64,000 nt of DNA from Oreohelix idahoensis (Eukaryota; Mollusca; Gastropoda; Stylommatophora; Oreohelicidae), in contig JAMPIV010005834.1 in assembly GCA_024509875.1 (NCBI GenBank), forward strand, positions 1 through 64,000. The letters are read 5' to 3'. Position numbers and translations under genes: made by a program. This document shows positions 33,454 to 45,355 of this stretch, piece after piece. The notes beneath the pieces are model-generated. The model was not told where the DNA came from, made no database searches, and saw only the letters and a program-made list of their open reading frames with translations. Numbering within the stretch: position 1 is the stretch's first letter; every line of letters starts with the position of its first letter.

Positions 33454-33544
33454 TAGGTTTTTCTTGTCCTTTCTCTTTGTAAGACGTAAAACTATTTGGG
33501 TGTTTTTGTATTTATTTCTTCTTTTTTCATTTTACCACAAAAAA

Positions 33545-34040
33545 ATAGTGCATCGTGAACAGTGGACATAAGCGTGATAGAAGCATATAACCACTACTAC
33601 AACTGGGCCTCTTGTAGGAAGCTGGTAATACAGTTCTCATGGGCGCTGGCAACAGTGCTTTACCTTGCGATTTGCCTTACATGCTGTGGTTGCCAACCTC
33701 AAGCACTACGTCACATGAGTCATCTCATTCAGCATGCATGAGGGAGCTACAGTACTATTCATTGTTTGACATCTCAGAGCCCCCCCCCCCCCCCCCCCGG
33801 GGGGGGGGGAACTACATCACTTCTCTCATCATATACAGCTTTTCTCATCACATAACATATTCAAAGATGGACGATTGCTTTCATCTAATATGTCTAATAA
33901 GGTTATACTGTGCATTAGCTTCTTTCCAGACCCTTTTGTTTAACTTCTCTTGGTTTTCTTCTGTAAAACCACATCTCAGTGGCCCACAGGAACTTTCAGA
34001 GACGGCTGTATGTAAAAGGTCAAGGTAGTCACTTAGCATA
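33545..34040. other. Unassigned; contains a C20/G10 homopolymer and a LINE scrap
   Basis: 33780-33809 is a run of C followed by a run of G, possibly an assembly artefact. 33940-33985 on the minus strand encodes a TEMWFYRRK-like scrap of a non-LTR element, as at 46693. The rest is blank. Confidence 0.4.
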
Positions 34041-34044
34041 TACT

Positions 34045-34260
34045 GCCGTAGGGGGGGGGGGGTGAAGTGTTAGAGACTTGGTCCATCATTGAGAGGTGGG
34101 ATGACCAGTTCCCTTCCTCGCTTCCTTTTCCTTCCCAAATCAAAGTCAGGTACCCATTTAAAGCTGGGTAGACTGGAGCGTATCGGTACGTGACTCGAAC
34201 CTGGCCCCTTTGCCGCGAGTCACCAGCGGTCTAACCATTCTGTCAATCGGACGCTCTGTA
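34045..34260 (-). mobile_element. SINE family 2 copy
   Basis: On the minus strand: head AGAGCGTCCGATTGACAGAA and GGTTAGACC, B box GGTTCGAGTCA, body CAGTCTACCCAGCT and TGGGTACCTGACTTTG. The tail contains a G12 run. Confidence 0.75.
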
Positions 34261-34439
34261 TAAAATGCCCTCTCTCTTACTTCCGTTTACAAAGAATTGT
34301 AACATGAAATACTTTTCATGTTATTTAACTCAACTATTGCTGAGGCTAATCTACTAGTCACCTCCAGCTGTATCTGTCATAAAGCCGTGGTGTTTCTTCT
34401 TCTTCTTCTTCTTCGTACACTCTCAGACGTCCACTTGAA

Positions 34440-34710
34440 TGTTGTCAAAGAAAGCAGTAGTCAGTTTGAGGCTATTTGAATCTCCGTAAAGCTTTTCCAC
34501 GAATGGTAACTGGTGTCAGCCATATGCGCTTTCTCTGTTCCGCATATGTTGGGCAACTTTGAAACAAATGTTCAGCAGTTATTTTATCAGTGCCACAGTT
34601 ACACTGATCGGTAGTTCCTATCTTTAGCTTGTTGAATAGATGGTATCTTAATCTGTTGTGGCCAGTGCGGAGTCTGAAGATTACCACTTGTTCACTTCTG
34701 CTGAGCTGGT
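34440..34710 (-). pseudogene. LINE C-terminal remnant (post-RNase H type)
   Basis: The minus frame reads QLSRSEQVVIFRLRTGHNRL, then DQCNCGTDKITAEHLFQSCP and RKRIWLTP. This Cys/His tail follows RNase H in some LINE polyproteins. The rest of the element is absent. About 70 residues. Confidence 0.75.
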
Positions 34711-34974
34711 AATATGCATCATTGTGTTTATGGCCTGGATGCCCAGGTATTTCAACTTATTGACTTGTTTATAAACTGCATCAGTTATTTAGAGAGTGCA
34801 ATCAGGAAAGTCACTTTTCTACAAGACGATAATCACTTCTGTTCAATATTAGTATGTATTTCAATTCATGTACGTGTTTCAATACTGTCGTATTTACCTT
34901 TACATGTCGCGAAGGCGTGTACATTGTAAACTGTTTCGTACTGATAAATAGCCAGCAAAGCATCTTTTTTGGGG

Positions 34975-35165
34975 GAATGCCTGGCTGGCCGTGGGGTCAG
35001 TGTGATTCGCTTCATAGCTAGGCGGAGTTGTCGTACGGAAGGTACAGGGTTCGAACCCTGGGTAAGCCACTCACGTCTGTTGTTTTTCTGTTGTCCAAGT
35101 GTTCTACTTCTTTATTTCTTACGAGTGCCTGAAAACATACCTTTATGTTTGTCTAATATTAATTT
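34975..35165 (+). mobile_element. SINE family 3 copy
   Basis: GGCTGGCCGTGGGGTCAG head, B box GGGTTCGAACCC (about 35047-35058), then TTTTTCTGTTGTCCAAGTG and CGAGTGCCTGAAAACATACC. Confidence 0.75.
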
Positions 35166-35223
35166 ACATTGTAAACTAACCAAAGTAATAAATAACATTT
35201 GAATTTATATACGAGTAATAGCA

Positions 35224-35598
35224 ATACATGTTTTTTGTTTTTTTTTAACGTACGCCCGCTATTACTCGAGGCGAGAATCTCCGGTTAGTATATCTAGCCT
35301 GAGACTGATTTTTACGTGAGTATCCCTTTTTTCCCTGTACACTGACAGGGGTCCACTCGCCATTCAGGCAGATACTCGCCGTCTTCGGAAGGTACACATT
35401 AGAGTTGGGTCGGCTCAGGAGCCGCCAGTCCCTGGTCGACAACACTTCTTCAAATGTCTTCGCCAGGGCTCGAATTAATCCATTCCAAGTCCCGGTAGAC
35501 GATACTTACTCAAATGTCCTCACCCGAGCTTGAAACTGGATCGCCCGATCGCCAGCGCAGTGTGGTAACCATTACACCAGTGCGGCTCCCTATACAGG
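35224..35598 (-). mobile_element. SINE family 1 copy with target duplication
   Basis: Body 35231-35590, minus strand. Imperfect direct repeats ATACATGTTT and ATACAGGTTT begin at 35224 and 35592. Same head, boxes and poly(A) side as 3209-3588, but more diverged. Confidence 0.85.
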
Positions 35599-36393
35599 TT
35601 TGATTTTCTGACCAACACCTTTACCTGAATTGTACCTATAATACCTCGATAACTAGAGCATTCCTATACAAGAGATATTTTCTTCTTCTCCTACTCAGGG
35701 GAAATAAGTGACAACTCATAACCAAGGGGGATCAGAAATGTCAAGTTTTTTTCCTCTTTTTCTTCTTCTTCATCTTTTTTTTACGGCTGTTGTTTTAGTA
35801 TTTATTTTTTTTTAAAGCCTTTATTTGTTCACTAATCTTATTTTCATGCGCTGTTTATACTGACGAAAGTTTAATACCTAAACAGCCGGCCATACATGGT
35901 CTGTTCTTGTAAATGTTAGAAACTAGTTCATTTTCGCTATCGCTTTGGATAAACTCTATAAATGATGATTTCAAGCTCCGTTGCATTGTGAAAGGATTTT
36001 TTTCTCCTATACAGCTGCCCATTGTGTCATTGTATTTTCATTGAAACTTCCTTATTGAAATGTAAAACGAACATACTTTGTAAAGTCAAACGGAATACGA
36101 ATAAAGATTGAAAAAAAAAAAAAACATTTATACAGAGAAAGTCTCAAAACAAAACGCATTTGTGTTACATGTTTGCTTCAAAAGTATTCCATTCCAACTA
36201 ACATAATTACCGATGTATGTTACGTCGGTCGATCTCACTCAAAATAGTAACTCGCGACAGAAAAAAAAGTGCGCAACGCACGGTGTGCAACTTGCGCGGC
36301 GTGGGTGTTATGTAAAACAAATACTTTGGTTTTATTTATTTTTTTTTAAATTCTTTAATGAAATTAGTAGCGCTCGACAAAGAAAACCACTTA
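35599..36393. other. No gene seen
   Basis: AT-rich with poly(T) and poly(A) runs (for example 36109-36124). It could include an old retroposon tail. Nothing is recognised. Confidence 0.3.
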
Positions 36394-36510
36394 TTATCAG
36401 GGAAGTGGAGGGGAACTGCGGTAAGACGTGGAATACAATGGATGGGTTTGAAAAAAAATCGAAAAAAGGTGATTCGTCTTACGAGGACAAAAGACAAAGA
36501 AAATAAACTA

Positions 36511-36536
36511 CGTTACGGCCACAAGGCCTTCGTCAG
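36511..36536 (-). ncRNA. Hammerhead-like core, inverted arm
   Basis: CTGACGA + GGCC-TTGT-GGCC stem + GTAACG on the minus strand. Same deviation class as the other copies (GNAAC in place of GAAAC). Confidence 0.4.
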
Positions 36537-36893
36537 GAAAGGAAAGAAAGTAAAGGCTAGATAGGACACATAAAAACTAAATAAAATAAAAACTGGGTAC
36601 TTCCCTGAAGGCAAGAACCGAAATTCTATCCAAATCGCTGTCTGTTGATGAACGCGTGGCTGAACAGAAAGTGACTTCCGCCGCCGGATGTACACAACAC
36701 ATACTAAGAAACTAAAAAAACGAAACCGGACAATAAACTACCCAACGTGATAAAAGTAGGGACTGGAAATAGAAGAGGACAGAATGAGTGGGAGATAAAT
36801 AAATATGAAATAAAAAAATGTATATGGCATACAAATAGAAGAATAGGATAAGAGTGGAAAGAGTAAAATAGAGCAAGAGAGGAAAGGGTGACC

Positions 36894-37187
36894 TCAGACA
36901 AAGGTGTGAAAAGTGTTGAGACCGGCTGGTTTTAGACACCCCATGCGGTGGATAAGACGGTTCTCAAGCTGTTCTCGGCTGGCAGTGTCAGAGGAGCAGG
37001 ATCGGATCGCTGTGACCTGGATGTCGATGGGACCATGGTGGTCAGGACCATTGAAGTGTATGGCAACTGGTGTGGACTTTTGCTGAGCGATGTCATTTAA
37101 GTGCTGGCTGAATCTGTCCCCAAGTCGTTTACCTGTTTGGCCAATATAGGGTTTGCAGCAACGTTTACATATGATCGTATAAATGAC
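36894..37187 (-). pseudogene. Penelope GIY-YIG endonuclease domain, inverted arm
   Basis: Mirror of the right-arm domain: TYIGQTGKRLGDRF, PVAIHFNGPDHH, RMGCLKPAGLNTFHTFV, stop at 36894-36896. It begins at the dimer junction, so it has no start of its own and no polymerase before it. Confidence 0.8.
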
Positions 37188-37214
37188 TACGTAGCTTCAC
37201 GTGTGAATCGCGCA

Positions 37215-37510
37215 ATGTCATTTATACGATCATATGTAAACGTTGCTGCAAAACCTATATTGGCCAAACAGGCAAACGACTTGGGGACAGATTCAGCCAG
37301 CACTTAAATGACATCGCTCAGCAAAAGTCCACACCAGTTGCCATACACTTCAATGGTCCTGACCACCATGGTCCCATCGACATCCAGGTCACAGCGATCC
37401 GATCCTGCTCCTCTGACACTGCCAGCCGAGAACAGCTTGAGAACCGTCTTATCCACCGCATGGGGTGTCTAAAACCAGCCGGTCTCAACACTTTTCACAC
37501 CTTTGTCTGA
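37215..37510 (+). pseudogene. Penelope GIY-YIG endonuclease domain, right arm
   Basis: The frame FYTIICKRCCKTYIGQTGKR is followed by LGDRFSQHLNDI, PVAIHFNGPDHHGPID, SREQLENRLIHRMG and a TGA at 37508-37510. It is closely related to 32659-32952. The domain is uninterrupted; the rest of the polyprotein is missing. Confidence 0.85.
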
Positions 37511-37867
37511 GGTCACCCTTTCCTCTCTTGCTCTATTTTACTCTTTCCACTCTTATCCTATTCTTCTATTTGTATGCCATATACATTTTTTTATTTCATA
37601 TTTATTTATCTCCCACTCATTCTGTCCTCTTCTATTTCCAGTCCCCACTTTTATCACGTTGGGTAGTTTATTGTCCGGTTTCGTTTTTTTAGTTTCTTAG
37701 TATGTATTGTGTACATCCGGCGGCGGAAGTCACTTTCTGTTCAGCCACGCGTTCATCAACAGACAGCGATTTGGATAGAATTTCGGTTCTTGCCTTCAGG
37801 GAAGTACCCAGTTTTTATTTTATTTAGTTTGTATGTGTCCTATCTAGCCTTTACTTTCTTTCCTTTC

Positions 37868-37893
37868 CTGACGAAGGCCTTGTGGCCGTAACG
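37868..37893 (+). ncRNA. Hammerhead-like core, right arm
   Basis: CTGACGA + GGCC-TTGT-GGCC stem + GTAACG. Identical to the inverted arm. Confidence 0.4.
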
Positions 37894-38115
37894 TAGACTA
37901 TTTTCTTTGTCTTTTGTCCTCGTAAGACGAATCACCTTTTTTCGATTTTTTTTCAAACCCATCCATTATTATCAGGGAACACTCTTTGAAAACAATCCAG
38001 GCACTTTCACACGGAATGTTGTCATCAAAGAACTTTTAAATTGAATCTAAAATAACATAATTCTCGCCGTGTGTATGTTGGTCACAGCTGAGGAATGCAA
38101 CCGTGTTGAAAAATT

Positions 38116-39289
38116 GTATTGTTTCCTGTAAAAAGAAGGTGGAGGCTCCAGAGGGATGATAATATTGGCTGTAACAAATGGTGCCACCACTGTAGCAAAG
38201 TGGTTTACCCCTGTCCCAATGGTGATGGTGTGGTACCAGGAGGATGTAGTTGTGGTATACTATGTTTGCTGATGATGGCAAATTAGTAGGTCGGGCTTAT
38301 ACAGATGGCCGACAAAAGGTGTGTGGGTGAGTGGATACCAATGCGTGCGAATGCGTGTAGTTCATGTAAGTCAGTGACAATCACACACACCAAAATATGC
38401 ACATCATAGTCAGAAAATATTGGAACTGCAAGTGACATTGATCACAGTTTTAATACGCCACAACAACGAATGTTCGCTTTACCAAAATACACTGTCACAA
38501 GCATAGTTCATAGCACGTCATGAAAGTAACGACAAATCAATATCCGTATAAAGTATGAATGGCGCCTATATGTACCAGCCGTTCCCTGGCTCCGCAGTAT
38601 TATAAATAATCTCTTTGACTACTCCAATAATCAGTAAATAAGCCGCATAAGTGGCGGGCTTCCATATAATATGCTCTGTGTTTCCTCTGACCAATAAATC
38701 ATGTAAATCTTTAGCAAGATAACAATATCCATATACTCATAAACTCTCCTCCGCTCCAGCAGAAAGTCACCTCACTATCAGCCACCCATCTTGGGCTGGT
38801 AGTATCATAATACAAAAGTCTTGGCTACAAAAAATAGTTTAAAGGGGTATTTTTACCTTCCCTGTCATCTAAGAATAAACCACAATCAACGTACGCCATC
38901 CTTGGCTCTCAGAAATATGTCAGAATAATAGCCGGGGAAAAACTCTCAAACATTCTTATCACACAGAGGGTTTCGTTCCCCGATCACACAGGCTGAGAAA
39001 AATGGCTGACCTCCCTGGTCAAGCGCCCAAAAACGAACTGTCACGAGATATCGCTTATCAGTCTCCGCCAGATCATTCACGCATGCGCGAATAATCGCGT
39101 GACGTGAGTTTAGCTCACACGAGCTAACCTTCTCGAAAACTCTTCAAGAAAATATTAAATGACCAAATAGCAAGTCAAGGGAGACAACAACTAAATCAAA
39201 CCTGTCTCAAAAATATTATAACCTGTTAACTCCCTTAGACCATAGTATAAACAAGTTACATCGAAAGCTAAAACAAACCGACTTTAACA
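38116..39289 (-). mobile_element. Putative 3' LTR of LTR-B element (distal end uncertain)
   Basis: On the minus strand it begins TGTTAAAGTCGG at 39289, right after a purine tract. Its first 117 bp (39173-39289) are repeated at 46047-46164. The far end is a guess: TTTCC followed by TGTAAAAAG at 38111 would give a 5-bp duplication of TTTCC at 46165-46169, but this short match could be chance. The interior is not coding. Confidence 0.5.
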
Positions 39290-39305
39290 GTCTACCGCCC
39301 CCGCC
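39290..39305 (-). other. Polypurine tract of LTR-B
   Basis: Minus strand GGCGGGGGCGGTAGAC lies directly before the LTR start. Confidence 0.6.
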
Positions 39306-39845
39306 AGGGAAAAAAATAATAACATATTTTTTTTAAAAACATACATCGAATAAATAAACAAATGAGGGCGGTAACATACAAATATCTACACCTAAGTACC
39401 ATATATAAATACATAAACACAAGGGGAATAAGAGAAACCAAAAAAGAATGCAGATAGAACGCCATGATATCATAAGGAAAAGTAGAAAAGTGACGAGTGA
39501 ACAAAGACCAGATGGGATACGAAAATAAAGAGAAAAGATGTAGGAAGCAATGCTCTAAGAATGAAAAAGACAAAATTATTACATGGCAATCAAAACTAAT
39601 GCATATAAAAAATGAATACCATAGAAATATAGTAGCGTACATGACACTCTAAATTCCCTTAAACACCCCACAAAATAAATAATGAGCATGATAACCAAGA
39701 CAACAGGCTCATAACATATAAATGATGCGCCTATAAAGGGCAACAAAATATACAATGCCACATACCAGGCTATTACTGACGCACAAAGTAAGAGAAAATA
39801 TTTTCTCATAGTACTAATATTATCTAAAAAAAGGAGCTGCCGCAA
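39292..39845 (-). other. Two overlapping hydrophobic open stretches
   Basis: Minus-strand frames 39845-39579 (88 codons) and 39642-39292 (116 codons) are rich in Phe, Leu, Ile and Tyr, with several stretches long enough to span a membrane. The second ends FPWRGR inside the purine tract, as the last gene of an LTR element often does. AT-rich DNA readily yields such frames, so coding is doubtful. Confidence 0.25.
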
Positions 39846-40352
39846 TCACAGAATAAAGTGCTGGAAACATTACAATGCTAGAAAAAATCACATACATATG
39901 ACTTCATATATACCAAACCAAAAATACAATATCAACATGTCTCGCAATGATAAATTACAAAAATAGAGGTGTCATTACCATATTATACTTACAACATAGT
40001 AACCTACAATAGTATCGTAACACTAACATATCATACCACATCACAATATAATATCTTTTATCATAATATCGTATACAAATATATAATAATGTAAGCTAAT
40101 TAACAAGCACAAATATGAGATGACTTCTGAAGTCCCAGAACATTCTGTAAACAAGAGGGCACCACAGACATCTAAAGTAGCTTCAAATGCCAAATGGTAA
40201 ATAGGGACGTCAAATCTCGAAATATCTGGCAAACTGTTGAGACTCTCCATATAACAGCACTGACTCGCTCGGAAAGCTTACGCTGTGAAACAATACAAAT
40301 GAGAATCTCTGTTTGATAACCGTAGGATTTTATAATATACAATAGTTCATTT

Positions 40353-40627
40353 AAATCTCTACTTCCGGGAGCCGCGCTGGTGTAATGGCTTCGGCGTTGT
40401 ACTGGCGACCAGGTGTTCATGGTTCAAACCCGGGCGTCGGCGTTTGAAGAAATGTTTACGGCCGGAAATTTGACTGAATAGCCTGAACGGCTCCTGTGAT
40501 AAACCCTCTGTGGATGGGAAGGAGCGAAGCTCCTGACCGGGTTGGAAGGAAAGTCCTCAGGTTCCCCAGCCTCGCAATGATATGTCATTGGGCCGAAGGG
40601 CTGAAAGCCCAAGTGCCGCTGGTTAAG

Positions 40628-40658
<31 letters not shown>

Positions 40659-40664
40659 CTACTT
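40353..40664 (+). mobile_element. tRNA-derived SINE (family 4) with 12-bp target duplication
   Basis: Body 40365-40652, flanked by AAATCTCTACTT on both sides (40353-40364, 40653-40664). Head GGGAGCCGCGC, A box TGGTGTAATGG (40378-40388), B box GGTTCAAACCC (40421-40431), body with GGCTCCTGTGATAAACCC and GGGCCGAAGGGCTGAAAGCC, and a long poly(A) tail. The first bases match family 1, but the body is different. Confidence 0.92.
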
Positions 40665-40708
40665 AACAAATGTGGCCATGTAAACTTCCGGCCTTTATAT
40701 GGTGATAA

Positions 40709-42007
40709 TCAAACCTTCCTCTGTGTAGACAATGTAGGAGGATTAGGTAGAGGATGGCCGCAACTCGAGGTAGTCAACACTGTAGGCTGAAACAAAGTTG
40801 TGCACTTAGGGCACTGAGATGCTCTCTCAGCATCGAAACCAGAGCAAGCAGTAGCATTAGAGACACTCTTATTATTGTTACCTTGATTACTAGTAACTTG
40901 GGGCTCCTGCTGAGCAAAGTTAGCATGGTAATGCGATCCATCAATTTGAGATCTAAAATTTTGAGATCTACCGTCATATCGAGACCTATCATAACCATTA
41001 TCTCTATTGGGAGCGTTGTTATGTTTTGAACCCCAATTAGTATAGTTGCGAATGTTATTTCCCCTTTGATCAAATTATCTATTTGATGGGTTTTGCTGTC
41101 TCTGAGAAAATTTATCATAAGGTTGATAATCTCTATTGTAGTAACCTCTTCCTAAATTCCTATAATTATTAGGACCAAAATTTTGAGGACCGTTAGATTG
41201 TCTCCAGTTTCTTGGAGAAAGAAAATTATTACGTGATGGACGCCCTTGGTACTGTCCAAAATCATGATTATCTCTCCTAGCAAAATCATTTTTATTTTTG
41301 CCTGTGGCAATGTGCTTAAACGATGGATCATACTGTCTGTGCTGAGTATGATGGGTACTAATAGTTTTGTCGGCTGTTATAAATTTCTCAACACTCTGAA
41401 AAGTCGATGCACGGTTTGTCTGAGGAATCTTGTAATGACATTTATCAAAATCCTCACCGTGATCCAAAAGACTGACACTTAAATTACTTTTGTTGGCCTG
41501 ACGCCAAGAATCACCCCCATTAGAGGCAGTATTGTTATTACGTGGGAAATTATATTTGCCACGAAAAGATTTATTTAAACCTTGTTTAGTGTTACTGTTA
41601 GCATTGAGTGCATGTGGCTGACTCTTTGCATTTGTAACATATTGACCATCAGCTTTATGTCTAAATCTATTCACCTTGGTAGTAGACAACATCTTGTTGT
41701 TCAAAACAATATCTAACAATCCATCAATTCTGTTACGAAGTTTTGCAATTTCTACTTCTGCAACAGCTTTCTCTCTAGCAACAGCTTTCTGAATTTTCTC
41801 GTTGGTTTTAACCTGAAGCCTGTTATAATCTATCTTTAAGTCGTTTAACTGAGATGTATTTTACAATTTAAGGTTCTTAATTTCCTGTTGGTGAGTTTGG
41901 ATATTCTCTAAAGTCTTAGCTCTCTCCTGAACACGTTCAAGTTTGAGTGCTTCCATAGCACTATGATGACTAGTCATAAGTTCATCAATCTTTTCAGGAA
42001 AAACCAT
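40709..42007 (-). pseudogene. Coiled-coil plus Asn/Arg/Gly-rich protein of LTR-B, two in-frame stops
   Basis: One frame runs from ATG at 42007 to a stop at 40709-40711, about 432 codons. It is interrupted only by two TAA codons (41861-41863 and 41075-41077) and by no frameshift. The N-terminal third is helical and charged (ALKLERVQERAKTLEN; KAVAREKAVAEVEIAKLRNR). The remainder is Asn/Gln/Arg/Gly/Tyr-rich with repeats such as NWRQSNGPQNFGPNNYRN and YDRSRYDGRSQNFRS. The end has CPKC ... CGH. The layout resembles a gag or RNA-binding protein, but I recognise no family. Two nonsense changes in an otherwise open frame suggest recent loss of function or readthrough. Confidence 0.55.
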
Positions 42008-42109
42008 ATCCTTCTCATTCACTGTCGTGTGGTGTGTACTGGGGCAACTACAACAGTAGTTTTTTAATTAATTATGGAAAGAGTTCTGTTTCCCCACGAC
42101 CTTAGCTTC

Positions 42110-42934
<825 letters not shown>

Positions 42935-43494
42935 GCTTCATAGAATGCGCTTAAGAGGGTGTTGCTCTTGCTATAAATATGCGATTTTTTTTTTGGAGCT
43001 CTCTTGCTTGACTTCAGATAATAATGATCTTTCGAGTGATTTGAATTTATGATGACTCTGTATTGAACTTGTGATAACTCTGTATTGAACTTGTGAGCAA
43101 GCAGTATATGGTGACAAAAAATGCTGCGTCCACCTTCTGACTTGTGGGTGAGACAATATTCCTTTTTAATTGAGGAATGAAAGATGTCCTATGGCGAATT
43201 CTGCTAGCCAAATGTCCGTTTTTGATAACTTATTTCTGGTTAGACGTCAGACACGTTGCGTGTAGACTCGGACTTCTGATGAACTGAAGACACACAAAAG
43301 TCTTCGTAAGTTTTTCACATTTAACATCACTGGTTGACTTGCATTTAAACTACTGCTCATTATTCATCTATCTCTCTCTCTCTCTCTCTCTGAGTTAAAT
43401 TCTAATGATGTTAAATATCTTGTGCATGAGAGTGTGTGCGCATGGGAGACTGTGATGATGATGAAGATGACGTATGAACTATTAATTACCTCCT

Positions 43495-44455
43495 ATCATC
43501 CTATTACAGTAGACACAGGGGTGAAACAAGGCTGTATTATGTCACCACTACTTTTTGGAATAGCTATTGATTGGGTTATGAAAAACTATACCCACAACGC
43601 ACAATTAGGTATAAAATGGACAGATGGAAAGTCCCTGGAAGACCTCGATTTTGCAGATGATTTAGCATTCTTAAGTCCAACACCCAGACAGGCCCAAGAA
43701 GCAGTAAATAATCTGTGTCATTTCTCGGTTAAAATAGGTCTCCAAATAAATGCCTCTAAAACTAAAGTTATGAACTTTTCTAACGAGACCTTCGATATCA
43801 TCCTGAACGGGGAAAAACTACAGAAAGTTGAAAGTTTCAATTATTTAGGCAGTAAAATGACTCAGGATGGTGACACAACAAGAGAAATTCATACTAGAAT
43901 TGCTTTGGCAGCTAGCGCCTTCAATAGATTATCTATCATTTGGAAATTACGATCACTGAATATACATACCAAGCTTCGTCTGTTTAATTCGAATGTTATC
44001 TCAGTGTTAACATACGGCTGTGAAAGTTGGAAAATCACAAAATCATTGGAGAACAAGCTGAATACATTCGAGAACAAATGTCTTAGAAAACTCATGAACA
44101 TCAGTTGGAAAGAATTCAAGACTAATCGACAAATAAGAGAAGACTCTAAGCAGAAATATGTCTCCGACTATATAAGGAAAAGACGATGGTCATATATCGG
44201 TCATGTCCTACGAATGCAAAACAACAGAATACCACTACAGGCGCTCACTTGGGTTCCTGAGGGTAAGAGGAAAAAAGGAAGACCAAAAGAAACACTTAGA
44301 AGAACAATAACAAGAGAAGGAAGAACGTTGGGCCTAAATAATGTGCAAGAGTTAAGAGGAGTGGCGTCACAACGAACAACCTGGAGAGCAATGGTTTCTG
44401 CCTTATGCGCCGTGTTTGGTGCTTAAAGAATTTATTATTATTATTATCATCCTAT
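43495..44455 (+). mobile_element. 5'-truncated RTE copy with 10-bp target duplication
   Basis: Insertion 43505-44445, flanked by ATCATCCTAT (43495-43504 and 44446-44455). It carries the C-terminal third of the RTE protein and ends in the same TTATTATTATT tail as the full-length copy at 28254-31510, to which it is closely similar. Confidence 0.93.
43507..44426 (+). pseudogene. RTE reverse transcriptase C-terminal part
   Basis: Starts within the RT domain at VDTGVKQGCIMSPLLF and keeps FADDLAFL, FNYLGSKMTQDG, LTYGCESWKI, SYIGHVLRM and GKRKKGRPKETL up to the stop at 44424-44426. The frame is open and extends upstream to an ATG at 43422, but that part (MHESVCAWETVMMMK) is flanking DNA outside the target duplication, so the apparent start is a chimera. 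The endonuclease and most RT motifs are lost. Confidence 0.9.
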
Positions 44456-44459
44456 CATC

Positions 44460-45350
44460 TTCTAGGAAAATCTTCTGATTTTATTAATCAGTTATGCCAA
44501 GAATTATTTGAAACTTTATCTCCCGCATATTTTAGCTGTGAGGTTAAAATAAACAAAAATAAGAAAATGTATTAATAAGTATAAGATCTACTAACCTTCT
44601 TTTCCCTTCGCAAAATCCTTTAAGAACACAATTCATCACAGAACTGAATTATATCCACTCTGAATAAACACGTGTATTAGGCTAGGCGTTTTTGGGATTA
44701 ATCTCTTCCTCACAATGTAAAAAACTGGACTCCTTCCTCTTGCAAGCTACGCAGTAGATTATATTTCTGCCAGTCCAATATGGGTTTCTTGTACAGCTCC
44801 GCCCATACCAACCAATCCTTAATGGCCCCTCTGGTCACTCATTCACAGGATCGCTCTTGTCCCCTGTCAGTCCAAACGTGGGTGTAGTTTGACCTCTGAT
44901 TGTTTATTGTTCACCTGGCCAAGGTGGGCGTCCAATGTGGTAACCCAACGCTTGTCTGAACAGCGGCCGACCTAAGATAACACCATTACAGCATGAGACG
45001 TTTTCCCCTGGCCAATATGGGCGTCCAATGTGGTGTCACAGAAATTACAGCATGCCCAGATGTTTGATTAGGATGACCAGATGTGTTTTCACCAGATTTA
45101 TCACGATGCAATGTGGGCTTCAAACGATAATGTCGGGCATGGGGATTCAATCAAAGGACTTTTATTTCCCCCGATGAAAGAACAAATGTGGTTCTCTAGA
45201 TACCGGTCGCGAGTAATCACAACGATGAAATAACAAATGTGGGTCGCAAATATGGGATGAAAGAGCAAATGTCGGAGAAAATACAATATGAAAAATGTAG
45301 GAAAAGATGGAGCAAAAAGGCCTTTGCGCTCGTTTATCACATTCACTACC
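44460..45350. other. Unassigned, with a CACATTGGACGCCCA motif repeated
   Basis: On the minus strand CCACATTGGACGCCCA is followed by TTGGCCAGG at two places (about 44920-44945 and 45008-45036), and ACCACATTTGTT/CATTTGCTC motifs repeat at 45180-45275. This could be leader sequence of LTR-B. There is no coding signal. Confidence 0.3.
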
Positions 45351-45355
45351 TTTAT

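Larger units (their letters stand above)
32625..33500 (+). mobile_element. Penelope-like element 3' fragment
   Basis: 5'-truncated Penelope copy: GIY-YIG endonuclease end (to 32952), an AT-rich 3' region, a hammerhead-like motif (33428-33453) and the TTGTAAGACG segment also seen in the copies at 36406-37967. No reverse transcriptase remains. Confidence 0.8.
36394..37979. mobile_element. Head-to-head inverted dimer of Penelope 3' ends, with 12-bp target duplication
   Basis: The left arm (36406-37187, minus) and right arm (37188-37967, plus) are nearly identical inverted copies of a Penelope 3' end. Each has the GIY-YIG domain, 3' UTR, hammerhead-like motif and GTAAGACG terminus. The right arm carries about 27 extra bases at its 5' end, which form the spacer. 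ATTATCAGGGAA appears just outside each end (about 36394-36405 and 37968-37979), showing that the dimer was inserted as one event. The left arm has about 30 extra bases at its outer end. Confidence 0.85.

Noticed and set aside
33780..33809. C20/G10 run as a regulatory G-quadruplex
   Set aside because: More likely a homopolymer or assembly error next to a SINE tail; no supporting context.
36213..37700. Short frames in the Penelope arms on the non-coding strand
   Set aside because: Mirror frames created by the inverted repeat; the real frames are the GIY-YIG domains.
43422..43506. ATG start of the RTE fragment at 43422
   Set aside because: It lies outside the 10-bp target duplication, so it is flanking DNA joined by chance to the LINE frame.
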